DNA of 64,000 nt, from contig JBGAHR010000021.1 of assembly GCA_044226045.1 (NCBI GenBank), positions 3,249 through 67,248 on the forward strand. The letters are read 5' to 3'. The notes beneath the pieces were generated by a model, which was given only the letters and a program-made list of their open reading frames with translations, ran no database searches and was not told the origin of the DNA. Shown here piece after piece: positions 49,420 through 58,729 of the stretch (the first letter of the stretch is position 1; each line of letters starts with the position of its first letter). Origin of the DNA: Endoryza sp044226045 (lineage in GTDB: Bacteria; Bacteroidota; Bacteroidia; Chitinophagales; Chitinophagaceae). Both the position numbers and the translations under genes were made by a program.

Positions 49420-50229
49420 GTGGATCGAAGGAATCTTGAAAACGTAGTCCATCATTTCTGTAAGAAATTGGAAGATGCCCAGGCCCGGATAGCTGCCGGA
49501 TTTGGTGTTGAAGATATCCACCAGTTCAGGGTAGAGGTGAAAAAACTCCGCGCCTATCTAAGACTCGTGGCTACACAAGGCGCTCCCCTGGGTGATATTT
49601 TCCCGGCCCCCCTCAAAGATTTTTACCACCACCTGGGTCAGATACGCACCATTCAACTAACCCGCGAAAAATTAAAACACCTGGAACACGATACCTCGGT
49701 TTTGGAGGTGATCATCACCCGCCTGGCCGATGAAGAAGAAATGTTTCAACAGTCAGGCCATGACTGGTCTGCAAGAGTACAACTGCAAGGGTACGAGTTG
49801 ATCTGGACGAGCTGGCTGCCCGAGTATTTATCCGATAAAAAAATACAGCGTTTTGTCAATTATAAACTGGCCTCCATTCGGTTATGCCTGTTAGATATAT
49901 ATTCCGAAGATAACCTTCACCAGGTGCGAAAAGAGTTGAAGGATCTGTTGTATGTAGTAAAGATTTTCAGGAATGCCTGGGGTATTCCCTTTCCGGTTGA
50001 CTGGCCGGTGGATGTTGATTCAATGACCCGTATGGCAGATAGTCTTGGCCAATACAATGATTTCAGAACCTGGCGCACTTTGTTGCAATCGCACGAGCAA
50101 TTTCTCCCCACCACCGAGCTGGAGATCGTTCATCATTTATTACGGCAATGGGAGATCGAACAGGCAGACCTGTTTAAAAGTCTCTTGCCCGACCTGGAGT
50201 GGATGGCCCATCATTTCAGAAAATATTAG
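49420..50229 (+). CDS. CHAD domain protein
   Basis: A 269-residue helical protein with two CHAD repeats. The conserved histidine-arginine motif is present in HQFRVEVKKLRAYLRL and again in HQVRKELKDLLYVVK. CHAD domains bind polyphosphate, and several associate with polyphosphate granules. The start is GTG 49420, the only plausible start near the repeat boundary. Its stop overlaps the convergent murF gene by 4 bp. Confidence 0.9.
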   Translation: MDRRNLENVVHHFCKKLEDAQARIAAGFGVEDIHQFRVEVKKLRAYLRLVATQGAPLGDIFPAPLKDFYHHLGQIRTIQLTREKLKHLEHDTSVLEVIITRLADEEEMFQQSGHDWSARVQLQGYELIWTSWLPEYLSDKKIQRFVNYKLASIRLCLLDIYSEDNLHQVRKELKDLLYVVKIFRNAWGIPFPVDWPVDVDSMTRMADSLGQYNDFRTWRTLLQSHEQFLPTTELEIVHHLLRQWEIEQADLFKSLLPDLEWMAHHFRKY

Positions 50230-51497
50230 GAAAGGACCTTTTCCATTTGCATGCTCCTCGAACCTTTAACAAGAATGGCTTTTTGGGAAAATTTTTGTTC
50301 ACGGAACCATTGGGCCGCTTCATCGGCATTGCGGAAGCTGATGAATGGATGAGTGATTTTTAAAAAATCTCCTCCCACCAGTACCACTTTGTCCCAATTG
50401 TATTGGCTAATCAGATTGATCAATGCTTCATGTTCCCGGAGACTGTCATCGCCCAGCTCTGCCATTGCTCCCAGCATCAGTATTTTGGAAGGATAGGGGA
50501 GTTTCGCGAAATTTTCGATAGCCGCTTTCATGCTGCTCGGGTTGGCATTATACGCATCGAGGATAACCTGGTTACCGTCTTTTTCCATCATTTGCGAGCG
50601 GCTGTTAGAGGGAGCATACTGCTCAATGGCCTTTTTGATCCGGTCGAAAGGAACTTTGAAATAAGTCCCAACAGCTACAGCCACCAGTACGTTCGGGAAA
50701 TTGTAATCGCCTACCAGGTTCGTCTGAATGGAACTTTCACCTTTTATATTCACTTCGAGGAAGGGTTCACTTTTTACAATGCTACCCACCAGGTCGGCAT
50801 CATGACTTCCATACCGGTATATATGTTTAATTCCTTTGCTCATCTCGCGCAGGTACTCGTAGTCCGACATGATAAATACAGTGCCCTGGCCTGAACGGAT
50901 ATAATCAAATAATTCGCCTTTCCCTTTACGCACCCCTTCTTCTCCACCAAAGCCTTCCAGGTGTGCTTTGCCTACGTTGGTAATGATGCCGTGGGTAGGC
51001 AGGGTGTATTGGCAATAACCTTCAATTTCCTTTTGGTGATTGGCACCCATTTCAATCACTGCGAACTGGGCATCCGGTTTTACAGAAAGGATGGTGAGTG
51101 GAATGCCAATATGATTATTGAGATTACCCTGTGTGGTGTATGTGATGTAACTGGATGAAAGCACGGCATGCACCAGTTCCTTCGTGGTTGTTTTGCCGTT
51201 ACTGCCGGTGATGGCAATGAACGGTGTGTGTTGAAATGTCTGTCGATGATGCTTTGCCAGTTGCTGAAGTGTTTCCAGTACATCCTTCACCAATATGCAA
51301 CGAGTATCACCGGCAAAAGCGGGATCATCAATAACCGCATAGGCAGCTCCGGCTTCGAGCGCTTTGGCGGCGAAACTGTTGCCATTGAAACTCGGACCTT
51401 TCAGGGCGAAAAAAATATCACCCTTTTTCAATTTCCTGGTGTCGGTTTGAACAGAAGGGTGTTGCAGGTAAACCTGGTATAATTCAGCAATGGTCAT
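50226..51497 (-). CDS. murF: UDP-N-acetylmuramoyl-tripeptide--D-alanyl-D-alanine ligase
   Basis: A 423-residue MurF. The N-terminal UDP-binding domain starts MTIAELYQVYLQHPSVQTDT; the central ATP-binding domain contains the ITGSNGKTTTKELV P-loop; the C-terminal domain begins about 300. It adds D-Ala-D-Ala to the UDP-MurNAc tripeptide in cell-wall synthesis. Its ATG lies only 4 nt after a perfect TATTTTTG (51502-51509, minus strand), so the transcript may have no leader. Confidence 0.95.
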   Translation of the reverse strand: MTIAELYQVYLQHPSVQTDTRKLKKGDIFFALKGPSFNGNSFAAKALEAGAAYAVIDDPAFAGDTRCILVKDVLETLQQLAKHHRQTFQHTPFIAITGSNGKTTTKELVHAVLSSSYITYTTQGNLNNHIGIPLTILSVKPDAQFAVIEMGANHQKEIEGYCQYTLPTHGIITNVGKAHLEGFGGEEGVRKGKGELFDYIRSGQGTVFIMSDYEYLREMSKGIKHIYRYGSHDADLVGSIVKSEPFLEVNIKGESSIQTNLVGDYNFPNVLVAVAVGTYFKVPFDRIKKAIEQYAPSNSRSQMMEKDGNQVILDAYNANPSSMKAAIENFAKLPYPSKILMLGAMAELGDDSLREHEALINLISQYNWDKVVLVGGDFLKITHPFISFRNADEAAQWFREQKFSQKAILVKGSRSMQMEKVLS

Positions 51498-51501
51498 GAC
51501 A

Positions 51502-51509
51502 CAAAAATA
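51502..51509 (-). promoter_or_regulatory. Leaderless-type -7 element of murF
   Basis: TATTTTTG (minus, 51509-51502) is 4 nt before the murF ATG. With the usual Bacteroidota spacing the start of transcription would fall at, or one nucleotide from, the ATG. It lies inside the T-run of the gldJ terminator. Confidence 0.6.
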
Positions 51510-51512
51510 AAA

Positions 51513-51545
51513 GAAAAAGCCACCTCTTATCAGGAGATGGCTTTT
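51513..51545 (-). terminator. Intrinsic terminator of gldJ
   Basis: On the minus strand AAAAGCCATCTCC (51545-51533) pairs with a near-complement ending GGTGGCTTTT (51526-51515), with one or two wobbles, then a long T-rich run TTTTTCTTTTATTTTT. It ends gldJ before murF. Confidence 0.85.
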
Positions 51546-51564
51546 ATAATCAAGTGAACCAAAG

Positions 51565-53166
51565 TTATCTTTTTCTCGAGTTCTGTCTGCGAGTTGAGTA
51601 GTTGATACCGGTTTTTCTACCGTTACCTTCAGGGCTACCTACGCGATCCATGGCGCAACGGAAACCAACGGTGCTGCTGGCCTGGTCTTCTTCCATGAAA
51701 CGACGGGTGCCGGGTGACAACCAGTAAGGACGATCATTCCAGCTACCACCTTTGATCACTCTGGACTTGTCGCTGATCAGGGTTGATACGCCATAACCGC
51801 GTCCTTCACGTTTGTTCTTATCAAGATCATCTGTGCTACCGTAAGATACACCGGTGATCAGTGAGTCACCGTCGATGTAGTTGATTACATTACCTTTCTG
51901 GTAGTTACGACGATTCTTGCTTTCTTCATCGGTAACATAGGCTCTTTTTACGCGACCGAGGCTGTCTTTCTCGAATTCGCCATCTTTATTCTTCACATCT
52001 TTCTGGAAGTAGTTACCGCGGAAAGGAGCTACGTCATCATTATCGGTAACAGACAGGGGACGATAAATATCAGCCACCCATTCGTTCACGTTACCAGACA
52101 TATTATAAATACCAAATGAGTTAGGGAAGAAAGCATTTACAGGTGCTGTGTATACCGCACGGTCGTTCAGACCACCGGCCACACCCATGTTATCACCATT
52201 ACCTCTTTTGAAGTTCGCCAGGAATGTACCCTGCCAGCTTCCACGACGGCTGTCGCGCAGACCGTTTACGTTTTGGCTCCAGGAATAAACCTGCTTGTTG
52301 GTAAGCAATTCCTCACCACGCTGCTTTTCCTTCTTGCTGGGCTTGGGGTTCTGACCAATCAGGGCCAAAGCGGCATATTCCCACTCGGCTTCAGTTGGCA
52401 GACGATAAGCCGGCAACAGGATACCATCTTCAAAAGTTACCTGGGCACGGGGAGTACCGTTAGGATTTTTAAGAGGGTTCTTCTTGGAACGTACACCAGG
52501 ACCCGGGGTCGGTGTAGTTAAGCCAAGCAGATAAGACTTGGTGTTGAATGACTCAGCACCTTGTCCCTGTATATTTTTCAGGCTGTTCTTGTTGATGAAT
52601 CCTTTTTCAATCAGCGCCAGCTCGTTTACACGATCTGAACGCCAGAGACAGAAATCATATGCCTGTCTCCAGGTTACACCTACAACCGGATAATAATTAT
52701 AGGAAGGATGGCGGAAATAATATTCAACCAGTGGCTCGTTGTAGGCCAGCTCGCTACGCCATACCAGTGTATCCGGTAATGCTCCGTCGCGAACGGCTTT
52801 GTATTCGTCGCCATCGAATACGTTGTTGATCCAGTAGAGATATTCACGGTAGTGAATGTTCGCTACTTCGGTCTGGTCGATATAAAATGAGTTGACTGTT
52901 TTACGGGAAGGAATATTGTTCCAATCGCCCATTACATCTTCTTCGGTTGCACCCATTGTGAAGGTACCACCCTGAACGAATACAAGACCCGGGCCGGTAC
53001 GTTGTTCCTTTTCTTTGGATACCTGGTATCCGCCCATGTTCTTGTCATTGTAATTCCAGCCAGTTACGTCGGATTTCTCTTTCTTGTTCTTGCCAAACAG
53101 GCCGTTCTTACAGGAGGATACGGATGCGGCGCAAACAGCGAGAATGAATAGGTTTTTCAGGTTCAT
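51565..53166 (-). CDS. gldJ: GldJ, type IX secretion/gliding lipoprotein
   Basis: A 533-residue lipoprotein (signal with SVSSC, C19). From about residue 65 it is a formylglycine-generating-enzyme/sulfatase-modifying-factor fold: VFVQGGTFTMGATEEDV, YRLPTEAEWEYAAL, YNMSGNVNEWVADIYRP and VIKGGSWNDRPYWLSP, as in GldJ of flavobacteria and PorK-associated proteins. GldJ stabilises GldK and is needed for the type IX machine. It is divergent to porU, and the gap between them is 178 bp. The catalytic cysteines of true FGE enzymes were not recognised. Confidence 0.92.
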   Translation of the reverse strand: MNLKNLFILAVCAASVSSCKNGLFGKNKKEKSDVTGWNYNDKNMGGYQVSKEKEQRTGPGLVFVQGGTFTMGATEEDVMGDWNNIPSRKTVNSFYIDQTEVANIHYREYLYWINNVFDGDEYKAVRDGALPDTLVWRSELAYNEPLVEYYFRHPSYNYYPVVGVTWRQAYDFCLWRSDRVNELALIEKGFINKNSLKNIQGQGAESFNTKSYLLGLTTPTPGPGVRSKKNPLKNPNGTPRAQVTFEDGILLPAYRLPTEAEWEYAALALIGQNPKPSKKEKQRGEELLTNKQVYSWSQNVNGLRDSRRGSWQGTFLANFKRGNGDNMGVAGGLNDRAVYTAPVNAFFPNSFGIYNMSGNVNEWVADIYRPLSVTDNDDVAPFRGNYFQKDVKNKDGEFEKDSLGRVKRAYVTDEESKNRRNYQKGNVINYIDGDSLITGVSYGSTDDLDKNKREGRGYGVSTLISDKSRVIKGGSWNDRPYWLSPGTRRFMEEDQASSTVGFRCAMDRVGSPEGNGRKTGINYSTRRQNSRKR

Positions 53167-53331
53167 TTTGATAGCTTTTGCCTTTGGTTCAATTTGAATA
53201 AACGGTATTTCGTATCAATTATTGCACAGATTTTTATGTGTTTATCCACAGGGCGGGGGAGGGGCTGCGAATATAGGTAGTTTCTGGAAAACAACAGTTT
53301 AGCCGCCTCAAGCGTTCAGTTAAAAATGATC

Positions 53332-53339
53332 TATTTTTG
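53332..53339 (+). promoter_or_regulatory. Leaderless-type -7 element of porU
   Basis: TATTTTTG lies 5 nt before the porU ATG at 53345. As for murF and dut, the start of transcription is predicted at or within two or three nucleotides of the initiator codon. Confidence 0.6.
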
Positions 53340-53344
53340 AAGAG

Positions 53345-56300
53345 ATGACCCTCTGTCCACCCAGGCTCGGCCTCCTGGCCGCCTTTACCTTACTGTTCTG
53401 CCTTTCCGGCCATAGCCAGCGGACCTATGCGGACCATTCCGTACTGGCCTCGGGAAACTGGTACAGGATGGGGGTAAGCCAGCCCGGGATTTACAAAATC
53501 GACCTTGCCCTGCTAGCCCGTTTGGGGGTCAATACGGCAAATATGCCATCCGCCTCTATAAAATTATACGGAAATGGCGGAAAAATGTTGCCGGAATCCA
53601 ATAAGGCATTTCGATACGACGACCTGGTGGAAAACGCGATCTGGATCGAAGATGGCGGAGATGGCGTACTCAATGGATCCGATTATATTTTATTCTATTC
53701 CAACGGCCCCGATCAATGGATAGCCGATACCCACACCAAAAGCTTTCAGTATCAGAAGAACCTCTTCACTGGCCAGGCTTATTATTATCTGACCATTGGA
53801 ACCAATGGGAAAAGAATCCTCACTCAATCCAATCCGCCGTTGGCGAATATTTCGGTCAATAGCTTCCATGGGCGCTTTCATTATGAAAAAGACAGTTTCA
53901 ACTTTTTAAGCAGCGGCCGGCAATGGTTTGGAGAGGAATTTTCCAACCTTCCCGGCCAGACGCTCAGCAAAACCTTCACGGTACCCGTCCCAAATATTTC
54001 AGCACAATCTGCCCAATTGATCGTTAGTGCCGTCGCCCGTTCCTTTGGTACTTCCAGCCGCCTGGGCGTAAATATAAATGGCCAGGGCATACTTGATCTG
54101 GATATCCCCCCGGTGGCCAACAGTTCTCTCGATCTTTTTGCCCAGAGCCGGCAACAGACTGCTGTTTTTAATTCAAACAGCAGCTCGCTCGCTGTTCAGT
54201 TTAATTATTCCCAGGGAAGCTTTGGCTCACAGGCCTGGCTCGACTGGTTCGAGATACATAGCCGAAACAACCTGGATATGGGTGGACTGGATCAATTGCT
54301 TTTCAGAGACTGGAATTCGGTAGCGCAGAACAGCAAAGTGAGATTTCAAATTAGCAGGTCCTCCATCAATACACAGGTATGGGATGTCAGTGATCCGCTC
54401 AATCCCCTTCGCATGGCGGGCAACCTGAATGGTACCCAACTGGAATTTGTGAATGATGCCAGTACCCTTCATGAATACATCGCCTTCAATCCGGTCAATT
54501 TCCTGGTGCCGGAGGCTTTTGGTAAAGTGAATAACCAGGACCTCCATGGGCAGGCTGCCGTTCAAATGCTTCTGATCACCGATCCTTCTCTGCTGCCACA
54601 GGCGCAACGGCTGGCACAATATCATTTACAACGTGACGGGCTCACCACTTTAGTCACCACAGCCGAACAGGTATATAATGAATTCTCTTCGGGTGTTCCG
54701 GATCCAACAGCCATCAGGGATTTTGTGAAGATGTTTTATGATCGGGCAGGAACTGACAGTACCCGAAGACCGAAATATCTTTTATTATTCGGTGACGCGT
54801 CTTTCGATTACCGCGACAGATTCGGTCGGCACGGCAACCTGGTACCGGCCTACGAAAGTGTAAACTCCCTTGATCCGCTGGCTACCTACACTTCAGATGA
54901 TTTTATGGGATACCTCGACGATGAGGATGACATCAATAACAGCATTACTCCCTTGCTCGATATCGGCATCGGTCGTATACCCGCCGCCACCCTGGCGGAA
55001 GCCACCGCTATTGTCGACAAGATACTGGCCTATCAAAGCCCCGCTTCATTAGGTCCCTGGCGCAACGAGTTTACTTTTGTTGCCGATGATGAAGACAATA
55101 ATCTTCATCTGCAGGATGCTGAGATTATAACCGGATCCGTCAGTTCAACCACTTCTCTGTTTGATATCGACAAGATATACCTCGATGCTTTTCAGCAGGA
55201 GGGTGGTGCCGGCGGCAGCCGCTATCCGGAAGTGAACAATGCCATCAACAGCAGGATGTTCAATGGAAACCTGATATGGAATTACAGCGGACACGGAGGA
55301 TACAAAAGATTGGCGGAAGAAGTAGTACTGGATCAGGATATCATTAACCAGTTTAATAATGCCGGTAAACTGCCCCTCTTCATTACTGCAACCTGTGATG
55401 TGGCGCCTTACGATAATCCCCTGGTGAGTTCCATTGGAGAGAACCTGCTGCTTCGACCCAAAACCGGAGCCATCGCCCTGATGACGACCACCCGCCTGGT
55501 ATTTGCCTTCAGCAATCGGGTGATGAACAAGAACTACCTTGATATTGCCCTGAAACGCCGCGCAGATGGAACTTATTTGTCTTTGGGAGAGGCCGTAAAA
55601 CAGGCCAAAAATTACACCTATACTTTTTCCGGAGACGTGGTCAATAACCGGAAGTTTACTTTATTGGGAGACCCCGCGTTAACCATTGCCTTCCCCGTTC
55701 AACAGGTGGCCACCACTTCAATAAATGCCAGGCCGGTAGGCGCCATACCCGATACCCTCAAAGCCATGGATTCCTATACCATTACAGGAGAAGTGAAAGA
55801 TGCAGGAGGCAACCTGGTCAGTAATTTCAACGGAACAGTATACCCGGTGGTATTCGACAAACCCAAACAGCAAACCACCCTCGGAAATGACCCCGGCAGC
55901 AGCCCGGTTAATTTCAGTTTACAAAGCAATGTCATCTTCAGAGGCAAGGCGCAGGTGCAGGGAGGAAAATTCAGTTTTCGGTTTGTGGTGCCGCGCGATA
56001 TTGATTATCGTGTTGGTAATGGACGAATCAGCTATTATACAGACAATGGCGTAATGGATGGCAATGGTGTGCTCACGAACATCATTGTAGGTGGAACCGG
56101 CACCGGAAACGGCGATGTAACCGGTCCCGAAATAAAAGGATACCTGAACGATGAAAAATTCGTCAATGGCAGTCTGACCAATCCTTCTCCCGTGCTGATC
56201 GTAAAACTGAGCGATTCTTCCGGCATCAATATCCTGGGCAATGGCATTGGTCACGACCTGGTAGCCATACTGGACAATGAAGAAAGCAAACCTTTCATTC

Positions 56301-56773
56301 TCAATGACGCTTACCAGGCCGATATCGATGATTATCGAAAAGGAACCGTTCGTTTTCAACTGCCCTTACTCGAACCCGGCCAGCACACTTTGCGTATCAA
56401 GGCATGGGATGTGATGAACAATTCAACGGAAAAGCTGCTCGAATTCCGGGTTGAACAAACAGAAAACCTGGTTCTCGACCATGTGCTTAACTACCCAAAT
56501 CCCTTTACCACCAACACCAGCTTCTGGTTTGAACATAACCATCCCGGTGAGGAGTTGCAGGTGTTTATACAAGTGTATACCGTATCCGGAAAACTGGTAA
56601 AAACCCTCAGAGAGACAATATTTTCCACCGGAAACCGTTCGAGTGAGGTGAATTGGAATGGCCGTGATGAATATGGAGACAGGCTCGGCAGGGGCGTCTA
56701 CATTTACCGGTTGAAAGTGAGGACTGCCAACGGAAAGTCAGCTGAGAAATGGGAAAAATTATACATATTGTAA
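53345..56773 (+). CDS. porU: PorU, type IX secretion sortase
   Basis: A 1142-residue protein with a signal peptide (about 1-24). Its C25 gingipain-like domain (about 395-770) contains catalytic H650 (NYSGHGGYKR) and C684 (ITATCDVAPYDNPLVSS). PorU cleaves the C-terminal signal of T9SS cargo at the cell surface and transfers it to lipopolysaccharide. The C terminus (about 1045-1142) is a beta domain with YPNPFTTNTSFWFEHN that resembles sorting domains. It is 183 bp before porV, the usual synteny. This makes T9SS the likely exporter of the giant NHL protein. Confidence 0.95.
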   Translation: MTLCPPRLGLLAAFTLLFCLSGHSQRTYADHSVLASGNWYRMGVSQPGIYKIDLALLARLGVNTANMPSASIKLYGNGGKMLPESNKAFRYDDLVENAIWIEDGGDGVLNGSDYILFYSNGPDQWIADTHTKSFQYQKNLFTGQAYYYLTIGTNGKRILTQSNPPLANISVNSFHGRFHYEKDSFNFLSSGRQWFGEEFSNLPGQTLSKTFTVPVPNISAQSAQLIVSAVARSFGTSSRLGVNINGQGILDLDIPPVANSSLDLFAQSRQQTAVFNSNSSSLAVQFNYSQGSFGSQAWLDWFEIHSRNNLDMGGLDQLLFRDWNSVAQNSKVRFQISRSSINTQVWDVSDPLNPLRMAGNLNGTQLEFVNDASTLHEYIAFNPVNFLVPEAFGKVNNQDLHGQAAVQMLLITDPSLLPQAQRLAQYHLQRDGLTTLVTTAEQVYNEFSSGVPDPTAIRDFVKMFYDRAGTDSTRRPKYLLLFGDASFDYRDRFGRHGNLVPAYESVNSLDPLATYTSDDFMGYLDDEDDINNSITPLLDIGIGRIPAATLAEATAIVDKILAYQSPASLGPWRNEFTFVADDEDNNLHLQDAEIITGSVSSTTSLFDIDKIYLDAFQQEGGAGGSRYPEVNNAINSRMFNGNLIWNYSGHGGYKRLAEEVVLDQDIINQFNNAGKLPLFITATCDVAPYDNPLVSSIGENLLLRPKTGAIALMTTTRLVFAFSNRVMNKNYLDIALKRRADGTYLSLGEAVKQAKNYTYTFSGDVVNNRKFTLLGDPALTIAFPVQQVATTSINARPVGAIPDTLKAMDSYTITGEVKDAGGNLVSNFNGTVYPVVFDKPKQQTTLGNDPGSSPVNFSLQSNVIFRGKAQVQGGKFSFRFVVPRDIDYRVGNGRISYYTDNGVMDGNGVLTNIIVGGTGTGNGDVTGPEIKGYLNDEKFVNGSLTNPSPVLIVKLSDSSGINILGNGIGHDLVAILDNEESKPFILNDAYQADIDDYRKGTVRFQLPLLEPGQHTLRIKAWDVMNNSTEKLLEFRVEQTENLVLDHVLNYPNPFTTNTSFWFEHNHPGEELQVFIQVYTVSGKLVKTLRETIFSTGNRSSEVNWNGRDEYGDRLGRGVYIYRLKVRTANGKSAEKWEKLYIL

Positions 56774-56956
56774 TGTTATTAGTTGAAAATCCCTATTTTA
56801 GCCACTCTTATTGACAGTCTATAGAATATAATATTACCCTTTAATCATTTACTGCTGGCTCATAAGCCTCCCAAACTAACAGCGATCGCGGGTTTTTTTA
56901 CCGGCTTTCATCGGGAGTTATTAGAGTGCAGCATGTTAAAAGTCAAAATCTCAAGT

Positions 56957-58117
56957 ATGAAAAGGAAGACCTTAAAACTGACTGTCACTCTCCTTGCATT
57001 TATTGGAATTAGTACAGCGCAGGCACAGGACACCATCAATGTGGTAACGACTGCAGTACCATTTCTGCGTATTTCTCCCGATGCGAGAGCCGGTGGCATG
57101 GGTGATCTGGGTGTTGCCACTTCTCCGGACGCCAACTCAGGATTCTACAACCTGGCCAAAACGCCCTTCGCGAAGAACAATGCCAGCTTCGGTCTTACTT
57201 ATACTCCCTGGTTGAAAGACCTGGGTCTGAACGACGTTTATCTCCTTTCATTCGGAGGTTACTATAAACTCGATGAACTGCAGGCCATTTCTGCCGGCGT
57301 TCGTTACTTCTCCCTTGGTAACATTCAGTTTACCGATATCAGCGGTGTGGACTTCGGTGAAGGACGCCCCCGCGAATTCGGTATCGATTTCGGTTACTCC
57401 CGTAAGCTGAGTGACAAGATCGGATTGGGTATTGCGCTTCGCTATATCTACTCCAATCTCGCTGCCGGCCAGGTAATCGGAAGCACCACCTATAAAGCAG
57501 GTAACGCGGTAGCCGGTGACATCTCTTTCTTCTACACCGGAGCCAAAGACGATGGCAGTGGCTGGAATTTCGGAGCAGCGATCACCAACCTGGGATCGAA
57601 AATCGGTTATACCAACGATGCCACTCAGAAAGACTATATCCCTACCAACCTTTCGTTGGGAACAACTTACACCAAGGTGTTCGACGAAAATAACAAGATC
57701 ACGTTTGGACTGGATATGCACAAACTGATGGTGCCTACGCCTCCCAAATTCACCGGCGACTATTCAACTGATTCTGCCGCTATTTCTTCTTATCGTACCA
57801 AAGGGGTGGTGGGAAGTTGGTTCAGCTCATTCGGCGACGCCCCGGGTGGTTTCGGAGAAGAACTGCGGGAATTCACCCTGTCACTCGGTGCTGAATATGC
57901 TTACAACGATCAGTTCTTCCTGCGTACCGGTTATTTCTACGAAGACAAAACAAAAGGCAACCGTAAATTCTTTACGGTGGGCCTGGGTATCAAATACAAT
58001 GTATTCGGAATTAATTTTTCTTACCTCGTGCCTTCCGGCCAGGGGGTAAACAGAAACCCGCTTTCCAATACCCTTCGATTTGGTCTGATCTTCGATATTG
58101 ACAACGACAGCAAGTAA
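56957..58117 (+). CDS. porV: PorV, type IX secretion outer-membrane protein
   Basis: A 386-residue beta-barrel protein with a signal peptide (about 1-24, ending ISTAQAQ). The mature N terminus is typical: VPFLRISPDARAGGMGDLGVATSPDANS spread over nucleotides 57058-57141. The last strand ends FGLIFDIDNDSK. PorV shuttles T9SS cargo to the PorU sortase. An upstream in-frame ATG at 56933 would add eight residues; ATG 56957 starts directly at the signal peptide and is preferred. Confidence 0.94.
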   Translation: MKRKTLKLTVTLLAFIGISTAQAQDTINVVTTAVPFLRISPDARAGGMGDLGVATSPDANSGFYNLAKTPFAKNNASFGLTYTPWLKDLGLNDVYLLSFGGYYKLDELQAISAGVRYFSLGNIQFTDISGVDFGEGRPREFGIDFGYSRKLSDKIGLGIALRYIYSNLAAGQVIGSTTYKAGNAVAGDISFFYTGAKDDGSGWNFGAAITNLGSKIGYTNDATQKDYIPTNLSLGTTYTKVFDENNKITFGLDMHKLMVPTPPKFTGDYSTDSAAISSYRTKGVVGSWFSSFGDAPGGFGEELREFTLSLGAEYAYNDQFFLRTGYFYEDKTKGNRKFFTVGLGIKYNVFGINFSYLVPSGQGVNRNPLSNTLRFGLIFDIDNDSK

Positions 58118-58140
58118 TCAGTCTTAAATGAAATATATTT

Positions 58141-58174
58141 GAAGCGCCTGTGTTTACAGGCGCTTCATTTTTTT
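58141..58174 (+). terminator. Intrinsic terminator after porV
   Basis: GAAGCGCCTGT (58141-58151) pairs perfectly with ACAGGCGCTTC (58156-58166) around GTTT, followed by A and seven T. Confidence 0.95.
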
Positions 58175-58185
58175 AATACCAGTAC

Positions 58186-58668
58186 ATGTCTTACAGAATT
58201 GGATTTGGCATCGATTTTCACCGGCTTGTTGAAGAGCGCGATCTCTGGATCGGCGGCATTAAAATACCGCATCATAAAGGGGCATTGGGTCACAGCGATG
58301 CAGACGTATTGCTACATGCTATCTGCGATGCCATGCTTGGCGCCCTGGCACTCGGCGATATCGGCATGCACTTTCCCGATACCGATCCCGCCTACAAGAA
58401 TATCGACAGCAAGCTTCTACTCAAACATACCTATCAGCTGATCGTTTCGAAAGGATATCAGCTCGTCAATATCGACGCTTCTATTTGCCTGGAAGCGCCA
58501 AAGATCAAAAAGTATTCTCCCGAGATGCGGCAAACCATCGCCTCCATTGTGGCGCTCACTCCTGAAGAGGTATCCATCAAGGCCACCACAGCCGAAAAAA
58601 TGGGTTTCGTTGGACGGGAAGAAGGACTGGTAGCCTATGCAACTGTTTTACTGCAAAAGACACCTTGA
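58186..58668 (+). CDS. ispF: 2-C-methyl-D-erythritol 2,4-cyclodiphosphate synthase
   Basis: A 160-residue enzyme of normal length. It shows FGIDFHRLVE and GHSDADVLLHAICDAMLGA with the metal ligands D, H and H, plus the C-terminal KATTAEKMGFVGREEGLVAYA. It forms the cyclodiphosphate of the MEP isoprenoid pathway. It begins 12 bp after the porV terminator. Confidence 0.96.
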   Translation: MSYRIGFGIDFHRLVEERDLWIGGIKIPHHKGALGHSDADVLLHAICDAMLGALALGDIGMHFPDTDPAYKNIDSKLLLKHTYQLIVSKGYQLVNIDASICLEAPKIKKYSPEMRQTIASIVALTPEEVSIKATTAEKMGFVGREEGLVAYATVLLQKTP

Positions 58669-58729
58669 TAATACGGGCACTTGTCTCACTAATACTAACC
58701 ACATTGTTGTATGGGGAAAACGCTGAGGG

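Noticed and set aside
56866..56899. Terminator between porU and porV
   Set aside because: A T-run follows GCGATCGCGGG, but no convincing stem with a small loop can be drawn.
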